Source of the DNA: Nitrospirota bacterium
GTDB taxonomy: Bacteria > Nitrospirota > Thermodesulfovibrionia > Thermodesulfovibrionales > Dissulfurispiraceae
Assembly (NCBI GenBank): GCA_021791055.1
Contig: JAJYXI010000079.1
Location: 1 to 44,305, forward strand
Direction: 5' to 3'
DNA length: 44,305 bases
Notes under the pieces: model-generated
What the model saw: the letters and a program-made list of their open reading frames with translations, nothing else
Database searches by the model: none
Told to the model about the DNA's origin: nothing
Position numbers and translations under genes: made by a program
Shown: positions 1-7,813 of the stretch, piece after piece
Numbering within the stretch: the stretch's first letter is position 1
Layout of the letters: every line of letters starts with the position of its first letter

Positions 1-127
1 GACATAGATAGAGACCTGGTCACGTAAATAATGGGTCTTCGGAAAAGCAAACTCGAAATTCAGGACTAAAACTTCAATAAAGGACAGGATAATTTAAAAA
101 CTGACTTTTTCTACAGACTCGTTAGGC

Positions 128-526
128 TTATACCGCTATCCTTTCCTGCTTCACTCCGCCAACCGATGCTATGGTCTCGAAGTCACTGTCGAGATGTAAG
201 ACTATAGCAGCCTTCTCATAAGCAGCAGCCGCTATAAAAAGGTCTGTTGTGGAGACATTCTTCCCTTTTCTGTCAAGCCTGAATCCCCATTCCGCCGCCC
301 TTGCAATAACAGTCTCGTCTATCGGTATCTGCGGCAGTGAAGAAAGCGTCTCTCGCAGTAGTTGAAATGTCTTTTCGTCTTTAGCTCCGCGCAGTATTTC
401 AACAATCACAATGCCGCATGAGACAGCATTATCCTTTTCAAGCGTTTCCCTGACCCTCTCTTTAACATTCTTTGAACCGTTAGGCCTTAAATACTCTATC
501 CATGCAGAGCTATCTATGAGGAACAT
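128..526 (-). CDS. vapC: VapC-type PIN-domain ribonuclease toxin
   Basis: This is probably the toxin of a type II toxin-antitoxin pair, a PIN-domain RNase of about 132 residues, the usual VapC size. The PIN signature is visible: an N-terminal acidic residue in FLIDSSAWIEYLR, a middle acidic region around VEILRGAKDEK, and a late TTDLFIAAAA segment ending in HLDSDFE. I chose the start at 526, so that the protein begins MFLIDSS as PIN proteins usually do; a start six codons upstream is open but adds only a charged stub. The gene overlaps the end of the upstream antitoxin gene by 17 bases, typical of translationally coupled vapBC. RNA substrate cannot be told from sequence. Confidence 0.88.
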   Translation of the reverse strand: MFLIDSSAWIEYLRPNGSKNVKERVRETLEKDNAVSCGIVIVEILRGAKDEKTFQLLRETLSSLPQIPIDETVIARAAEWGFRLDRKGKNVSTTDLFIAAAAYEKAAIVLHLDSDFETIASVGGVKQERIAV

Positions 527-725
527 CTCTTCTCCTTCTTTCAAGAAGCTCCTTTAGAGAAAATGAAAGCTCAACCTTCCCTTCGAGGTCAAGCAGCTTT
601 CTTGCCTTTTTTCTCTTAATAAACTCCTCAAGGGCTTTTTCTACAGTCTCTTTTTTGGTTCTTGCACCTGAAAGAGCTTTTGCCTCTTCCAACAACTTCT
701 CGTCTATCGCTAATGTCGTCCTCAT
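510..725 (-). CDS. vapB: VapB-type antitoxin
   Basis: This 71-residue protein precedes and overlaps vapC and is its likely antitoxin and autorepressor. The N-terminal half, MRTTLAIDEKLLEEAKAL followed by KKETVEKALEEFIKRK, is the ribbon-helix-helix pattern of the VapB/DUF2191 family, which binds operator DNA as a dimer. The C-terminal charged tail would wrap the toxin. A strong ribosome binding site (GAAGGAGG) lies 7 bases before the ATG. A sigma-70-like promoter carrying a palindrome lies just upstream, which fits autoregulation. Confidence 0.88.
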   Translation of the reverse strand: MRTTLAIDEKLLEEAKALSGARTKKETVEKALEEFIKRKKARKLLDLEGKVELSFSLKELLERRRRDVPHR

Positions 726-753
726 TTATGCCTCCTTCATGCATATATAATAA

Positions 754-784
754 GCATATTATCATATGCCTTTGATCTTGTCAA
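754..784 (-). promoter_or_regulatory. vapBC promoter with overlapping palindromic operator
   Basis: On the minus strand TTGACA (784-779) and TAATAT (761-756) are separated by 17 bases, a good sigma-70 promoter. The -10 box sits inside the palindrome GCATAT-GATA-ATATGC (769-754). Placing a dyad over the -10 box is the normal arrangement for repression by a VapB-VapC complex. A further GCATATATAATAAGCATAT-like repeat lies just downstream. Confidence 0.7.
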
Positions 785-828
785 AAAATATTCGCATAAT
801 CCGTAGCCATTCATTGCAAGATATATGC

Positions 829-984
829 GGGGTGTGCTGAAAAAGACTTTACACTTCAGAATGTTCAGTTACATTTGTCTTGAACCCGTCATCTACAACA
901 TTGCTCACCACTTGGGTGAAGCCTTAATAATCTTTTGGTATGCATAAAGAATCACACTTTGTAAAGGCTTTTTCAGTATGCCCC
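829..984. mobile_element. MITE-like element with 25-bp terminal inverted repeats
   Basis: Bases 829-853 (starting GGGGTGTGCTGAAAAAG) and 960-984 (ending CTTTTTCAGTATGCCCC) are inverted copies with four mismatches in 25. They enclose 106 bases with no open frame of note. Short length, no transposase and imperfect terminal repeats fit a non-autonomous MITE or an IS remnant. I see no clear target-site duplication, and I cannot assign a family. The rest of the 726-1061 gap holds the vapBC promoter and AT-rich sequence. Confidence 0.6.
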
Positions 985-1061
985 ACATACATCATTACGG
1001 ATATTTCAATATTATGATTTAACTCATATACTCACTCATTCCTGTCATGTTATAAATAATC

Positions 1062-1994
1062 ATGAACAACATCGGTTGGCTGCACATATCAAGGAGAATA
1101 ACACAGATAGGATTTCTGCTCCTCATCTTTCTCATGCCTGTCTTCGACATACTGAGATACGACACAGCTACTAAAGAACTCTTTATTTTCGGACAGGTAT
1201 GGTCGCTGGGATTAAAGCCGGGATTCTATAATGACACTTCAATTTACGGAGCAGCACATGTTGCCATACATTTCTTCTTAAAGGCAATACTGCCTTGGGT
1301 TATAGTCCTTTCCATATTCCCCCTGTTAGGAGTTCTTCTCGGAAGGTTTTTCTGCGGATGGTTATGTCCTGAAGGCGCATTATTCGAGCTTGCTGACTTC
1401 CTGAACCTCAAGACCCTCGGCCGCAGAAGCCTCTATAAGAAAAAACCCAATGACCCGGATATAAAACCCGGCAACAGACTTCTTTACGGCGTGCTGGCAG
1501 TCTTATTCTTATTAATAGTGCCTCCGCTCACAGGCATAGCATTAACAGGTTATTTCATAGCACCTAAAACAATATGGCATCAGATAACAACAGGTAATTT
1601 TACATTCGGGGTGAAGGCGGGAATCATCGGGGTATCGATATACATGTTTGTAACATCGATTTTAGTGCGCCACACCTTCTGCAAATATGTTTGCGCAGCA
1701 GGATTAATGCAGATGCTCTTCGGCTGGATAAGCCCTGTATCATTAAGGATAAATTTCGACAGGGAAAACCTCTCAAGATGCACTGACTGCAGGGGATGCG
1801 AGAAGGTATGCTTTATGGATGTCAAGCCGAGACAGGCAAGGAGGGATATAATCAGTTGCGTGAACTGCGGGGAGTGCATTGCAGCATGCAGGAAAGAGCT
1901 TGGTGATAAAAATCTCTTCAGCTATCAATTTGGAAAGGACAGGTTGGCGGACAAGACGGACGGGATATTGGTTAAGCCTGTGGTTGATAATTAA
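1062..1994 (+). CDS. NapH/YccM-like polyferredoxin membrane protein
   Basis: This 310-residue membrane iron-sulfur protein probably moves electrons between the quinone pool and periplasmic or cytoplasmic partners. It has several hydrophobic helices, the two Cys motifs of the NapH/NosR/CcoG group (CGWLCPEGALFE near residue 97 and CKYVCAAG near 208), and a C-terminal pair of 4Fe-4S motifs, CTDCRGCEKVC and CVNCGECIAAC. No partner nitrate or nitrous-oxide reductase is nearby, so the role is open. There is no clear ribosome binding site before the ATG, so the start is moderately certain. Its stop overlaps the stop of a decayed phosphate-transporter fragment on the other strand. Confidence 0.82.
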   Translation: MNNIGWLHISRRITQIGFLLLIFLMPVFDILRYDTATKELFIFGQVWSLGLKPGFYNDTSIYGAAHVAIHFFLKAILPWVIVLSIFPLLGVLLGRFFCGWLCPEGALFELADFLNLKTLGRRSLYKKKPNDPDIKPGNRLLYGVLAVLFLLIVPPLTGIALTGYFIAPKTIWHQITTGNFTFGVKAGIIGVSIYMFVTSILVRHTFCKYVCAAGLMQMLFGWISPVSLRINFDRENLSRCTDCRGCEKVCFMDVKPRQARRDIISCVNCGECIAACRKELGDKNLFSYQFGKDRLADKTDGILVKPVVDN

Positions 1995-2140
1995 ACAATA
2001 GATATCAGAACCTTGCAGATAGCCCATGCAAGGAAGACGCATGCAGGAATGGTTAAAATCCATGCAATTACAATATTCCCTCCAACTCCCCACTGTCTCA
2101 TATCTGTTGGCAATAGCATAAAAGAAGTCAGAATGCGATG
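1991..2140 (-). pseudogene. C-terminal remnant of a PiT-family phosphate permease
   Basis: Reading the minus strand from about 2134 to the stop at 1993-1991 gives a frame containing WGVGGNIVIAWILTIPA, which closely matches the last transmembrane segment of PiT-type inorganic phosphate transporters. The frame is closed upstream by a TGA at 2143-2141 and the rest of the permease (some 300 or more residues) is absent, since the phoR stop lies at 2165. This is a broken relic, not a functional gene. Its place behind phoBR on the same strand suggests an ancestral phoB-phoR-pit cluster that lost the transporter. Confidence 0.72.
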
Positions 2141-2164
2141 TCAAACGAAATGCCTTTACGGGTT

Positions 2165-3439
2165 CTATAAATACCTGTCTATTATTATGTTTACCCTTGT
2201 GCCCCTTGCAGGCTCGCTCTCTATCCTCATATTCCATTCATGCGCAGCGATTAGATGTTTGACAATAGCCAGTCCCAGCCCTGTTCCTCCAAGCTCCCTC
2301 GACCTTGCCCTGTCGATCCGATAGAACCTTTCGCCAAGCCTGTGCAGATGATTTTGAGGCACACCGATACCTGTGTCCTGAACATAAAGCGTAACTCTTC
2401 CGCCTGTCTCATCTATGCCCACGGTAACTCCGCCCTTTTCTGTAAATTTTATGCCGTTGTCAACAAGATTGAGTATTACCTGAATGAGTTTGTCCTTATC
2501 GGCATAGATCGTCTGTGTGCCGTCAGATATAGCCTTTTTCAAATAAAGGCCTTTCCTGTCCGCCTTTTCTCTCAGGGTCATAAAGACCGTATCGATAACC
2601 TGTTCTACATCGACTTCCGTCTTTTTGATGGGGATATCGCCAAGTTCTATCCTCGACAGCGTAAGAAGATCATCCACAAGGCTGTTAAGCCTTTCGCTGT
2701 GGCTTTTTATCATGCCTAAAAATCGCACAGCATTTTCCTTATCATCCATGGCTCCGTCGAGGAGGGTCTCTGCAAATCCCTTTATTGCGGTTATCGGTGT
2801 CTTTATCTCATGCGATACATTCGCCACAAAATCCTTTCTCATTTCTTCGAGCTGCTTCAGCCTCGTAATGTCATGCAGGGTAAGGACTGTGCCTGTTACA
2901 GAATCGCCTGCCAAATCTCTTGAATATACAGGAACTGCCGTTGCAATAAGATGCATGTCTTTATGAGGTTTGTATATGCTTATCTCCTCTGAAATGATAT
3001 TTCCCGAATCCACGGTATTTCTGAAAATATCTACAAGCTGCATATTCCTTAAGACCTCCACCATCTGCTTCCCCTCTATATCTTCGTTCACAGCCATGAG
3101 GTTTCTGAATGTCTGGTTGGCAAGAATCACCGTCCCCCGCACATCTGTAATTAGAACACCGTCCGACATCCCTCTTAGTATCGCTTCCATCCTCTGCATC
3201 TCGGCCTCTGCAAAGTCAAGTCTCGTCCTTGTCTTCTCTATTACAGAGATAATATTGTTTGCAATACCGCCCAGATCTCCCTTCCACTTTGGGAACAGTC
3301 TCGCATTGAGGTTGCCTGCTGACAGATCTTTCAGGAAATAGGCTATCTCTTTTATAGACGCTGAAATGCGGCTCAGTCGAAAAACAAGAAAAATTACTGC
3401 AATGGAGAGGGTTATGATTATGAAAAGCTCATGGTTCAT
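2165..3439 (-). CDS. phoR: PhoR-type sensor histidine kinase
   Basis: This 424-residue membrane kinase is the likely partner of the PhoB regulator encoded just upstream. In order it shows one N-terminal transmembrane helix (LFIIITLSIAVIFLVF), a HAMP-like linker, a PAS domain from about residue 80, the HisKA phosphoacceptor motif SHEIKTP near residue 210, and ATP-binding boxes including LVDNGIKFTEKGG and GGTGLGLAIVKH. The single helix and short periplasmic part are typical of PhoR, which senses phosphate through the Pst complex rather than directly. The ATG at 3439 has an in-frame stop two codons upstream, fixing the start. Specificity for phosphate is inferred from architecture and the adjacent PiT remnant. 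Confidence 0.85.
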   Translation of the reverse strand: MNHELFIIITLSIAVIFLVFRLSRISASIKEIAYFLKDLSAGNLNARLFPKWKGDLGGIANNIISVIEKTRTRLDFAEAEMQRMEAILRGMSDGVLITDVRGTVILANQTFRNLMAVNEDIEGKQMVEVLRNMQLVDIFRNTVDSGNIISEEISIYKPHKDMHLIATAVPVYSRDLAGDSVTGTVLTLHDITRLKQLEEMRKDFVANVSHEIKTPITAIKGFAETLLDGAMDDKENAVRFLGMIKSHSERLNSLVDDLLTLSRIELGDIPIKKTEVDVEQVIDTVFMTLREKADRKGLYLKKAISDGTQTIYADKDKLIQVILNLVDNGIKFTEKGGVTVGIDETGGRVTLYVQDTGIGVPQNHLHRLGERFYRIDRARSRELGGTGLGLAIVKHLIAAHEWNMRIESEPARGTRVNIIIDRYL

Positions 3440-3465
3440 AGCTCATGGCTCATAGAAAAATTATT

Positions 3466-3499
3466 GCTATGAGCTATCAGCTATGAGCTATCAGCTATA
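3466..3499. repeat. Short tandem repeat between phoB and phoR
   Basis: The 14-base unit GCTATGAGCTATCA occurs at 3466-3479 and again at 3480-3493, followed by a partial third copy that runs into the phoB stop codon. Related words (AGCTCATGGCTCAT) extend into the phoR start. It could form weak hairpins. No function is evident. Confidence 0.7.
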
Positions 3500-4214
3500 A
3501 TTCTGCCTCAACAAAATATCCGATGCCGCGCATTGTCTTTATATACTTGGGATTGTTCGGGTCTTCCTCTATCTTGGCCCTTAGCCTTCTTATATGGACA
3601 TCCACAGTCCTCGGCTCCACATAAACATCATTCCCCCACACAGCATCAAGGAGATGATCCCTGTTGTATATCTTATTGGGCCTTTCTGCAAGATACAAAA
3701 GCAGCTTAAATTCAGTTGCGCTCAGCTTTATCTGACGGCTGCCAACTGAGACTATGTATTTTTCCTTATCAATGAGCATATCCTTTATCTTCAATATATT
3801 GCCTTCTCCGGTCACTGCCCCGGATACAGGCGCTTCACGAGCCTTTTCTGCCCTCCTCAGTATTGCCTTTGTCCTCGCTATCAACTCCCTCGTACTGAAA
3901 GGCTTGGTAATATAATCATCCGCTCCCATTTCGAGGCCGAGGACCTTGTCAAACTCTTCACCCTTTGCAGTGAGCATTATGATGGGCACATTGGATGTGT
4001 CGGGGCTGCTCCTGATAATTTTGCAAAGCTCAAGCCCCTGAATTCCAGGGAGCATAAGATCCAGTATGATAAGGTCGTACTTATTGCCTTTTATTTTTTT
4101 CAGGGCGGCTTCTCCGTCATAGGCATAATCGACAGAAAAGCCCTCTTTTTTGAGGTTGTACGAGATTAATTCAACGATATCCGCTTCATCGTCTATGACA
4201 AGGATATTTCTCAT
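3495..4214 (-). CDS. phoB: PhoB-type response regulator
   Basis: This OmpR/PhoB-family DNA-binding regulator of 239 residues has a receiver domain with the acidic pair in VIDDEAD, the phosphoacceptor aspartate in LIILDLMLPG near residue 53, and the conserved lysine in YITKPFS. A winged-helix domain follows, with the typical TVDVHIRRLRAKIEEDP recognition region and the ending IKTMRGIGYFVE. I placed the start at the ATG at 4214, one codon inside a TTG, because it shares one base with the aroB stop (TGATG), giving translational coupling. It precedes phoR, the common phoBR order, and probably governs phosphate-starvation genes elsewhere. Confidence 0.88.
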   Translation of the reverse strand: MRNILVIDDEADIVELISYNLKKEGFSVDYAYDGEAALKKIKGNKYDLIILDLMLPGIQGLELCKIIRSSPDTSNVPIIMLTAKGEEFDKVLGLEMGADDYITKPFSTRELIARTKAILRRAEKAREAPVSGAVTGEGNILKIKDMLIDKEKYIVSVGSRQIKLSATEFKLLLYLAERPNKIYNRDHLLDAVWGNDVYVEPRTVDVHIRRLRAKIEEDPNNPKYIKTMRGIGYFVEAEL

Positions 4215-5287
4215 CAACTAAGCGCCTTCCTTATAACTTCGATATCGATGCCCTTTTGAATTTTTACTTTCCCAATCTTCTCAGGCAGGATAAATTTCAT
4301 TTCCCCTGCCTCCACCTTTTTGTCCAGCTTCATATGTGAAATAAGTTTATCAGCATTCAAGTCAGCAGGCAATTCAGAAGGCAAACCGTATGAATCTATG
4401 ACAGCCTTTATCTTCAGGGCATCTTTTTTATTTAGAAAACCCATTATCTCGGAAAGCCATGCCTCAAGGTTCATGCCTATGGCAATCGCCTCGCCGTGAA
4501 GAAATCTTGAGTATCCAGTTTCTGTCTCTATGGCATGACCGATGGTATGCCCATAATTAAGGATTGCCCTTAATCCCGACTCCCTCTCGTCCCTCGAAAC
4601 CACTTCTGCCTTTATCTCGCATGAGCATTTGATGATAAATTTAAAGGCATCCATATTTAGATTTAAAATCTCATCCCTTCTGTTTTCCATAAAATTAAAT
4701 AGTTCTTCATCCCATATCACGCCGTATTTTATTATCTCTGCAATGCCGCATAAAATCTGTCTTTTCGGCAGGGTCTTAAGAGTGTCAATATCTATCCATA
4801 CGAGTCTCGGCTGATAGAAAGTGCCTATCATGTTTTTCCCGAGTTCGTGGTTCACGCCGGTTTTCCCGCCGACCGAACTGTCGACCTGAGAAAGGAGTGT
4901 TGTAGGCGCCTGAACAAAGTGAATTCCCCGCATGTATATCGATGCAACAAAACCTGTTATATCGCCGATCACACCGCCTCCGAGGGCGATAAGACATGAT
5001 TTTCTGTCGAGTTTATTTTTTAAAAGCTCGGTCAGTATCTGGTAGGTCTGGTTGTAATTCTTATACTCCTCGCCATCGGGAATGATGACATGAAGAGGCT
5101 CAAATCCTGCGTTTTTAAGAGAATTTATAACTACATCTCCGTAAAGGTTAAAAACCGTGGGATTGCTTATTACAACCACTTTGCTGAAATCGAACCCTTT
5201 AAGCCTCTCTCCGATATTTGAGAGGACTCCGCTGTCAATCACAATGTCATAGCTTCTTTCACCGAGATTGACTCTTACTGTTTCCAT
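4214..5287 (-). CDS. aroB: 3-dehydroquinate synthase
   Basis: This enzyme converts DAHP to 3-dehydroquinate, step two of the shikimate pathway, in the cytoplasm. The length of 357 residues is normal for AroB. Visible family features include the NAD-binding GGGVIGDITGFVAS, the TTLLSQVDSSVGGKTGVN substrate motif, and metal-binding histidines in LNYGHTIGHAIE and FLHGEAIAIGM. The start at 5287 follows an AGGA-type ribosome site. It lies 4 bases downstream of aroK, the usual aroK-aroB pairing, and is coupled to phoB. Confidence 0.95.
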   Translation of the reverse strand: METVRVNLGERSYDIVIDSGVLSNIGERLKGFDFSKVVVISNPTVFNLYGDVVINSLKNAGFEPLHVIIPDGEEYKNYNQTYQILTELLKNKLDRKSCLIALGGGVIGDITGFVASIYMRGIHFVQAPTTLLSQVDSSVGGKTGVNHELGKNMIGTFYQPRLVWIDIDTLKTLPKRQILCGIAEIIKYGVIWDEELFNFMENRRDEILNLNMDAFKFIIKCSCEIKAEVVSRDERESGLRAILNYGHTIGHAIETETGYSRFLHGEAIAIGMNLEAWLSEIMGFLNKKDALKIKAVIDSYGLPSELPADLNADKLISHMKLDKKVEAGEMKFILPEKIGKVKIQKGIDIEVIRKALS

Positions 5288-5291
5288 ATTC

Positions 5292-5804
5292 CTAATCCTT
5301 CTTTATTCCTGTCTTCTCGATTATCTCCTCTGCCACCTGAAGGGGGCTCTTACCCTCCGTATCTATCATTATATCAGCCTTTTCATAATACGGCTTTCTG
5401 AATTCGAGGAGCTCCTTTATCTTTTGTAGGGGATCTTCCACCTGAAGGAGCGGCCTGTCGTTGTTATTGCTCGTCCTTTTAAGGATGGTCTCTGGAGATG
5501 CAGTAAGACAGACTATCACGCTTTTTTTTCTCAGGTTGTCCATATTTTCCTGCCTGAGCACAGCGCCTCCGCCTGTGGATATGACTGTATTTTCCATCTC
5601 CGAAAGCCGCCTTATAACATCGGACTCTATCTCTCTGAATTTAGGCTCGCCGTATTGCTTAAAGATCTCTGTTATAGCCATCCCCTGCTCTTTCTCTATC
5701 TCGGTATCGGCATCAACAAGTGCATAGCCGAGCCTCTGAGACAATATCCTGCCCGCCTCTGTTTTCCCTGTCCCCATGAAACCTGTAAGGACAATGTTCT
5801 TCAT
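5292..5804 (-). CDS. aroK: Shikimate kinase
   Basis: This 170-residue kinase phosphorylates shikimate at the 3-hydroxyl using ATP. It shows the P-loop GFMGTGKTEAG near residue 8, the DADTEIE substrate segment near residue 31, the STGGGAVLR glycine loop, and the NDRPLL lid arginine. I start at the ATG at 5804 giving MKNIVLTG. A longer frame reaches 5891, but those extra 29 codons come from repeat-like sequence (IHKLIYPFTHSPIHSKI) and are unlike the family. It forms an operon with aroB. Confidence 0.94.
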   Translation of the reverse strand: MKNIVLTGFMGTGKTEAGRILSQRLGYALVDADTEIEKEQGMAITEIFKQYGEPKFREIESDVIRRLSEMENTVISTGGGAVLRQENMDNLRKKSVIVCLTASPETILKRTSNNNDRPLLQVEDPLQKIKELLEFRKPYYEKADIMIDTEGKSPLQVAEEIIEKTGIKKD

Positions 5805-5814
5805 AAAATCTCCG

Positions 5815-5922
5815 ATTTTACTGTGAATAGGTGAATGAGTAAATGGGTAAATGAGTTTATGGATAAAAACTCCTTTTGCGCATTCACTCATATACTCATT
5901 TTCTCATTAACTCATTAACTCT
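5815..5922. repeat. Low-complexity ACTCATT-type repeats between aroK and the nuclease gene
   Basis: This gap between divergent genes holds many copies of a short word in both orientations: GTGAATGAGTAAATGGGTAAA on the left, and ATTCACTCATATACTCATT, CTCATTAACTCATTAACTC on the right. The two arms are partly complementary and could fold. Similar words occur at 1020-1040. No convincing promoter boxes stand out. Confidence 0.6.
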
Positions 5923-5939
5923 TTATGTTAATATATTCC

Positions 5940-6476
5940 ATGAAACTTTCTTATTATACAAGATTTTCATTAATTATTATCCTCCTTTTATTCATTACAT
6001 TCCCCACAGTAAATGCATCGCAGCAGAAATTCCGCGTTACAGAAGTCAATGACGGCGATACGATAAGCATAAGGACAAGGAGCTTTGCAGGAGTACCCCT
6101 TAAGATAGAACGTGTCAGGCTTATAGGCATTGATGCACCGGAGTTGAAGCAGGAGCCGTGGGGAAGGCTCTCAAAGAGATACCTTAAAAAACTCATAAGC
6201 GAAAGCGACTGGGTTGTAAATGTGGAGCTTGATGTTGAACATAGAAACAGATATGGAAGGCTTCTCGGCTATCTATTGGATAAAAAAGGACAGTTGATTA
6301 ATGAGAAAATGATTGAGAATGGATATGCAATGCTTTATACAATCCCGCCGAATGTGAAATATACGGAAAGGTTTATTGCTGCACAGAAAAGGGCGCAGAT
6401 GCGCAGGGTAGGAGTCTGGGGCAAAAAAGGTCTAAGAAAGAGTCCGGAGCAGTGGAGAAGGGAACATCCGAGATAA
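5940..6476 (+). CDS. Secreted thermonuclease-like protein (SNase family)
   Basis: This 178-residue protein has an N-terminal hydrophobic signal or anchor (YYTRFSLIIILLLFITFPTVNAS) and a staphylococcal-nuclease fold. Key residues are visible: the calcium-binding VNDGDTI, the RLIGIDAPE segment with its catalytic region, the catalytic RYGRLLGYL arginine, and the closing AQKRAQMRRVGVWG. It probably cleaves nucleic acid outside the cytoplasm. The start could also be the ATG at 5925, since neither has a strong ribosome binding site. It stands alone and converges on pgi with 2 bases between stops. Confidence 0.85.
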   Translation: MKLSYYTRFSLIIILLLFITFPTVNASQQKFRVTEVNDGDTISIRTRSFAGVPLKIERVRLIGIDAPELKQEPWGRLSKRYLKKLISESDWVVNVELDVEHRNRYGRLLGYLLDKKGQLINEKMIENGYAMLYTIPPNVKYTERFIAAQKRAQMRRVGVWGKKGLRKSPEQWRREHPR

Positions 6477-6478
6477 CA

Positions 6479-7804
6479 TTATATTTCAAACTTCTTTTGC
6501 TGTCTGTATTTTTCAAACTCCTCTCTCTTTGCCTCATATCCCTTCTTTCCCATCATTCCATATGTCAGATTCTTCCCCTCCTCGACACCGGGCTGGTTAA
6601 AAGGATTGATGCCGTATAAAAGGCCGGTTACGGCAGTGCTTATCTCAAAGAAATGAAACAATTGTCCGAGGTGATAGGCGTCTATTTTTGGAATTTTAAT
6701 TGTTATGCCCGGCCTCCCTTTTTTTGTAAGGGCTATCTCCGACGCCTCCTGCTCTATCTTTATCAATTCGCCGAGTGTATGCCCCGAAAGATAACTCAAC
6801 CCCTCCATATTCTGAAAGACCGGGGGTATTTCCATATCCGCCCCGTAATCCTCCACGGACAGGAAAACAACTACCTTGTCTTCCGGTCCTTCCATCCACA
6901 ACTGAAGCTGAGAATGTTGATCCGTAGTGCCTACGGACGGATAAGGCGTAAGACCTTTGCCGTCTTTTCCGAGGCTTTCGGCCCAGATCTGGCAGAACCA
7001 CTCGGAAAAAGATTTCAAACGGTCGGCATAGGGCATAATAACGGTGATATTCCTGTTTTTAAGCTGCTGCATAAGATAAAGTCCCGAAGCAAACATATAC
7101 GCCGGATTTTGGCGCAAGTCCGGATTCATGCATCTGTCATGAATATCCTTCGCGCCCTTCAGCATTTCATCCGAATCGATGCCTATCGCCTCAGCGAGCA
7201 GAAGTCCGACGGCGCTTAAAACAGAGTATCTGCCGCCGACGCCTTGGGGAACAGGCAAAGACCTCAACCCGTGATCGTCCACTATCTTTCTGAGATTTCC
7301 CTTCTCCGGATCTGTCGTGACGATTATATGTTCTTCCGCTTTCAGGGATTGCTCTTTCAGTTTTTGCCAGATAATCATGAATGAAGCTATCGTCTCCGCA
7401 GTGCTGCCCGATTTCGTTATCACATTTATGACTGTCTTTTTAAGGTCTATCAAACTTAGTATATTCTTTAATGTTGCAGGGTCTACATTGTCATAAATAA
7501 AAACCCTCGGCTTGTTCTTGAAATTATGGAAAGGTCTTAGGGAATCCATGATAGACCTCGGACCGAGCGCTGAACCGCCTATGCCGAGCAGAATAAAATT
7601 TTCAAACCCTCCCGCATACTTGCCGAGTTCTTTTATCCGTGAGGTATCGGCTTTGTGCAGGTCGAGGAATTCGAGTTCCGGATATTTTCTCTGCATCAGA
7701 GATTCATTGATTCTTTCGATATCTATACGGTCGAAATCTTCGGATACAAGCCCGCTTTTGCCGATGGAATTTTGCATGAGATTGGAAAAATCTATCCTAA
7801 TCAT
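6479..7804 (-). CDS. pgi: Glucose-6-phosphate isomerase
   Basis: This 441-residue enzyme interconverts glucose-6-phosphate and fructose-6-phosphate. It carries SIS-fold features: the FILLGIGGSALGPRSI loop near residue 70, TKSGSTAETIASF near 130, PQGVGGRYSVLSAVGLL near 185, and a C-terminal INPFNQPGVEEGKN with the catalytic lysine region. Its length matches the short bacterial or archaeal-like PGI type rather than the 550-residue E. coli form. The start follows AAGGAGG at good spacing. It begins 9 bases after the chemoreceptor stop and may be co-transcribed. Confidence 0.93.
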   Translation of the reverse strand: MIRIDFSNLMQNSIGKSGLVSEDFDRIDIERINESLMQRKYPELEFLDLHKADTSRIKELGKYAGGFENFILLGIGGSALGPRSIMDSLRPFHNFKNKPRVFIYDNVDPATLKNILSLIDLKKTVINVITKSGSTAETIASFMIIWQKLKEQSLKAEEHIIVTTDPEKGNLRKIVDDHGLRSLPVPQGVGGRYSVLSAVGLLLAEAIGIDSDEMLKGAKDIHDRCMNPDLRQNPAYMFASGLYLMQQLKNRNITVIMPYADRLKSFSEWFCQIWAESLGKDGKGLTPYPSVGTTDQHSQLQLWMEGPEDKVVVFLSVEDYGADMEIPPVFQNMEGLSYLSGHTLGELIKIEQEASEIALTKKGRPGITIKIPKIDAYHLGQLFHFFEISTAVTGLLYGINPFNQPGVEEGKNLTYGMMGKKGYEAKREEFEKYRQQKKFEI

Positions 7805-7813
7805 TCGTCCTCC

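Noticed and set aside
1-127. A coding region at the left edge
   Set aside because: No frame with a start, ribosome site or recognisable protein pattern is visible in these 127 bases.
845-895. TGTTC and GAAC words inside the MITE-like element
   Set aside because: They are 15 bases apart instead of 6, so they do not form the regulator site.
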